12,941 nucleotides of DNA. Origin: Candidatus Vogelbacteria bacterium CG10_big_fil_rev_8_21_14_0_10_51_16 (lineage in GTDB: Bacteria; Patescibacteriota; Minisyncoccia; Phycocordibacterales; JACRKE01). Under the pieces are notes generated by a model. It made no database searches. It was not told the DNA's origin and saw only the letters and a list, made by a program, of their open reading frames with translations. Every line of letters starts with the position of its first letter. Position 1 is the stretch's first letter. Both the position numbers and the translations under genes were made by a program. The DNA lies in contig PCYI01000016.1 of assembly GCA_002774795.1 (NCBI GenBank), forward strand, positions 1 to 12,941, given 5' to 3'. Positions 12,644 to 12,941 of this stretch are shown here, piece after piece.

Positions 12644-12777
12644 TGAGTTACGAAACTCCTCCCCCTGGCCAGGGGGAGGTTGGGAGGGGGTAGGTTTGTG
12701 GCATGTGGCTTAACTACAATCCCACCCCAACCCTCTCCTCGGGCAGGGGAGGGAAAAAATACGAGTTTCGTAACTCA
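12644..12777. mobile_element. GC-rich palindromic repeat copy 2 with 15-bp terminal inverted repeats
   Basis: TGAGTTACGAAACTC (12644-12658) and its exact complement GAGTTTCGTAACTCA (12763-12777) bound a 134-bp unit. The interior repeats the layout of 5974-6085: a perfect 22-bp palindrome around CCCCTGGCCAGGGG, a G-rich arm, GGCATGTGGCTTAACTAC, a C-rich arm and GGGCAGGGGAGGG. It is non-coding and sits between rplS and tRNA-Leu. It is MITE- or REP-like; the first copy lacks these exact ends. The gap from the rplS stop to 12643 shows nothing else I can name. Confidence 0.65.
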
Positions 12778-12795
12778 CAGTAATTGTCCATAAAT

Positions 12796-12880
12796 GCCCG
12801 GGTGTTGTAATTGGTAGCCAAGCATCCTTGAGGTGGATGTGCCGCAAGGCGTGGAGGTTCAAATCCTCTCCCGGGCACCA
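12796..12880 (+). tRNA. tRNA-Leu (anticodon GAG)
   Basis: The 85-nt sequence folds with acceptor GCCCGGG/CCCGGGC, discriminator A and encoded CCA. The anticodon stem CATCC/GGATG holds the loop TTGAGGT (anticodon GAG), with a long variable arm (TGCCGCAAGGCG) typical of class II tRNA and a GTTCAAATC T-loop. Confidence 0.96.
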
Positions 12881-12941
12881 ATAAGGAACTCAACGATTTT
12901 TTCGGTGGATACAAGCGGACGGCGCAAAGCGCCGACCAAGG

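Noticed and set aside
12714..12914. 66-codon minus-strand open frame over tRNA-Leu
   Set aside because: It overlaps a confidently folded tRNA and a palindromic repeat.
12920..12934. CGGCGC-AAA-GCGCCG hairpin at the right edge
   Set aside because: The pairing is real but the window ends a few bases later, so whether it is a terminator or part of a repeat cannot be judged.

Overview
The window looks like a chromosomal segment of a Patescibacteria (Candidate Phyla Radiation) bacterium, probably of the Parcubacteria group. I infer this from protein style (bL19, RluA and the reverse transcriptase read like Parcubacterial proteins), compact gene packing with few ribosome-binding sites, and short low-complexity repeats between and inside genes. 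No database was searched, so the lineage is an inference.

Left part (1-4800, mostly minus strand): a bidirectional terminator, an unknown four-helix membrane protein, a membrane-anchored protein fusing an L,D-transpeptidase to a D-Ala-D-Ala carboxypeptidase-like domain, an M16 zinc peptidase, tRNA-Val(UAC), a 190-bp MITE-like element, and a HAD-family phosphatase with its terminator. Middle part (4800-7900, plus strand): a trans-polyprenyl diphosphate synthase and undecaprenyl diphosphate synthase, consecutive steps toward the peptidoglycan lipid carrier. Between them lies a GC-rich palindromic repeat. After uppS comes a MntA/HepT-type (MNT/HEPN) toxin-antitoxin pair, followed by a second, orphan copy of the uppS 3' end, as if the module arrived by recombination at the end of uppS.

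Central system (7900-10830): a complete diversity-generating retroelement (DGR). A target gene with a strong promoter, a 54-nt hairpin in its leader and a perfect Shine-Dalgarno ends in a variable repeat (VR, 8724-8852). The template repeat (TR, 9251-9379) matches it at 118 of 129 positions; 8 of the 11 differences are at TR adenines, the DGR signature. An Avd accessory gene lies on the opposite strand between TR and the reverse transcriptase gene, an unusual arrangement that makes the TR-distal RNA antisense to avd. The avd and RT genes appear to be driven by divergent promoters with overlapping -10 boxes. A G10 tract near the avd start puts the best-placed ATG out of frame.

Right part (10830-12941): an RluA-type pseudouridine synthase carrying two heptanucleotide tandem repeats and an inverted repeat inside its coding sequence, a small unknown gene reading against rplS, rplS (bL19), a second copy of the GC-rich palindromic repeat bounded by 15-bp terminal inverted repeats, and tRNA-Leu(GAG). 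Several genes (polyprenyl synthase, mntA-like, RT, rplS) have a -10 box only 7-10 nt before the ATG, suggesting leaderless transcripts.
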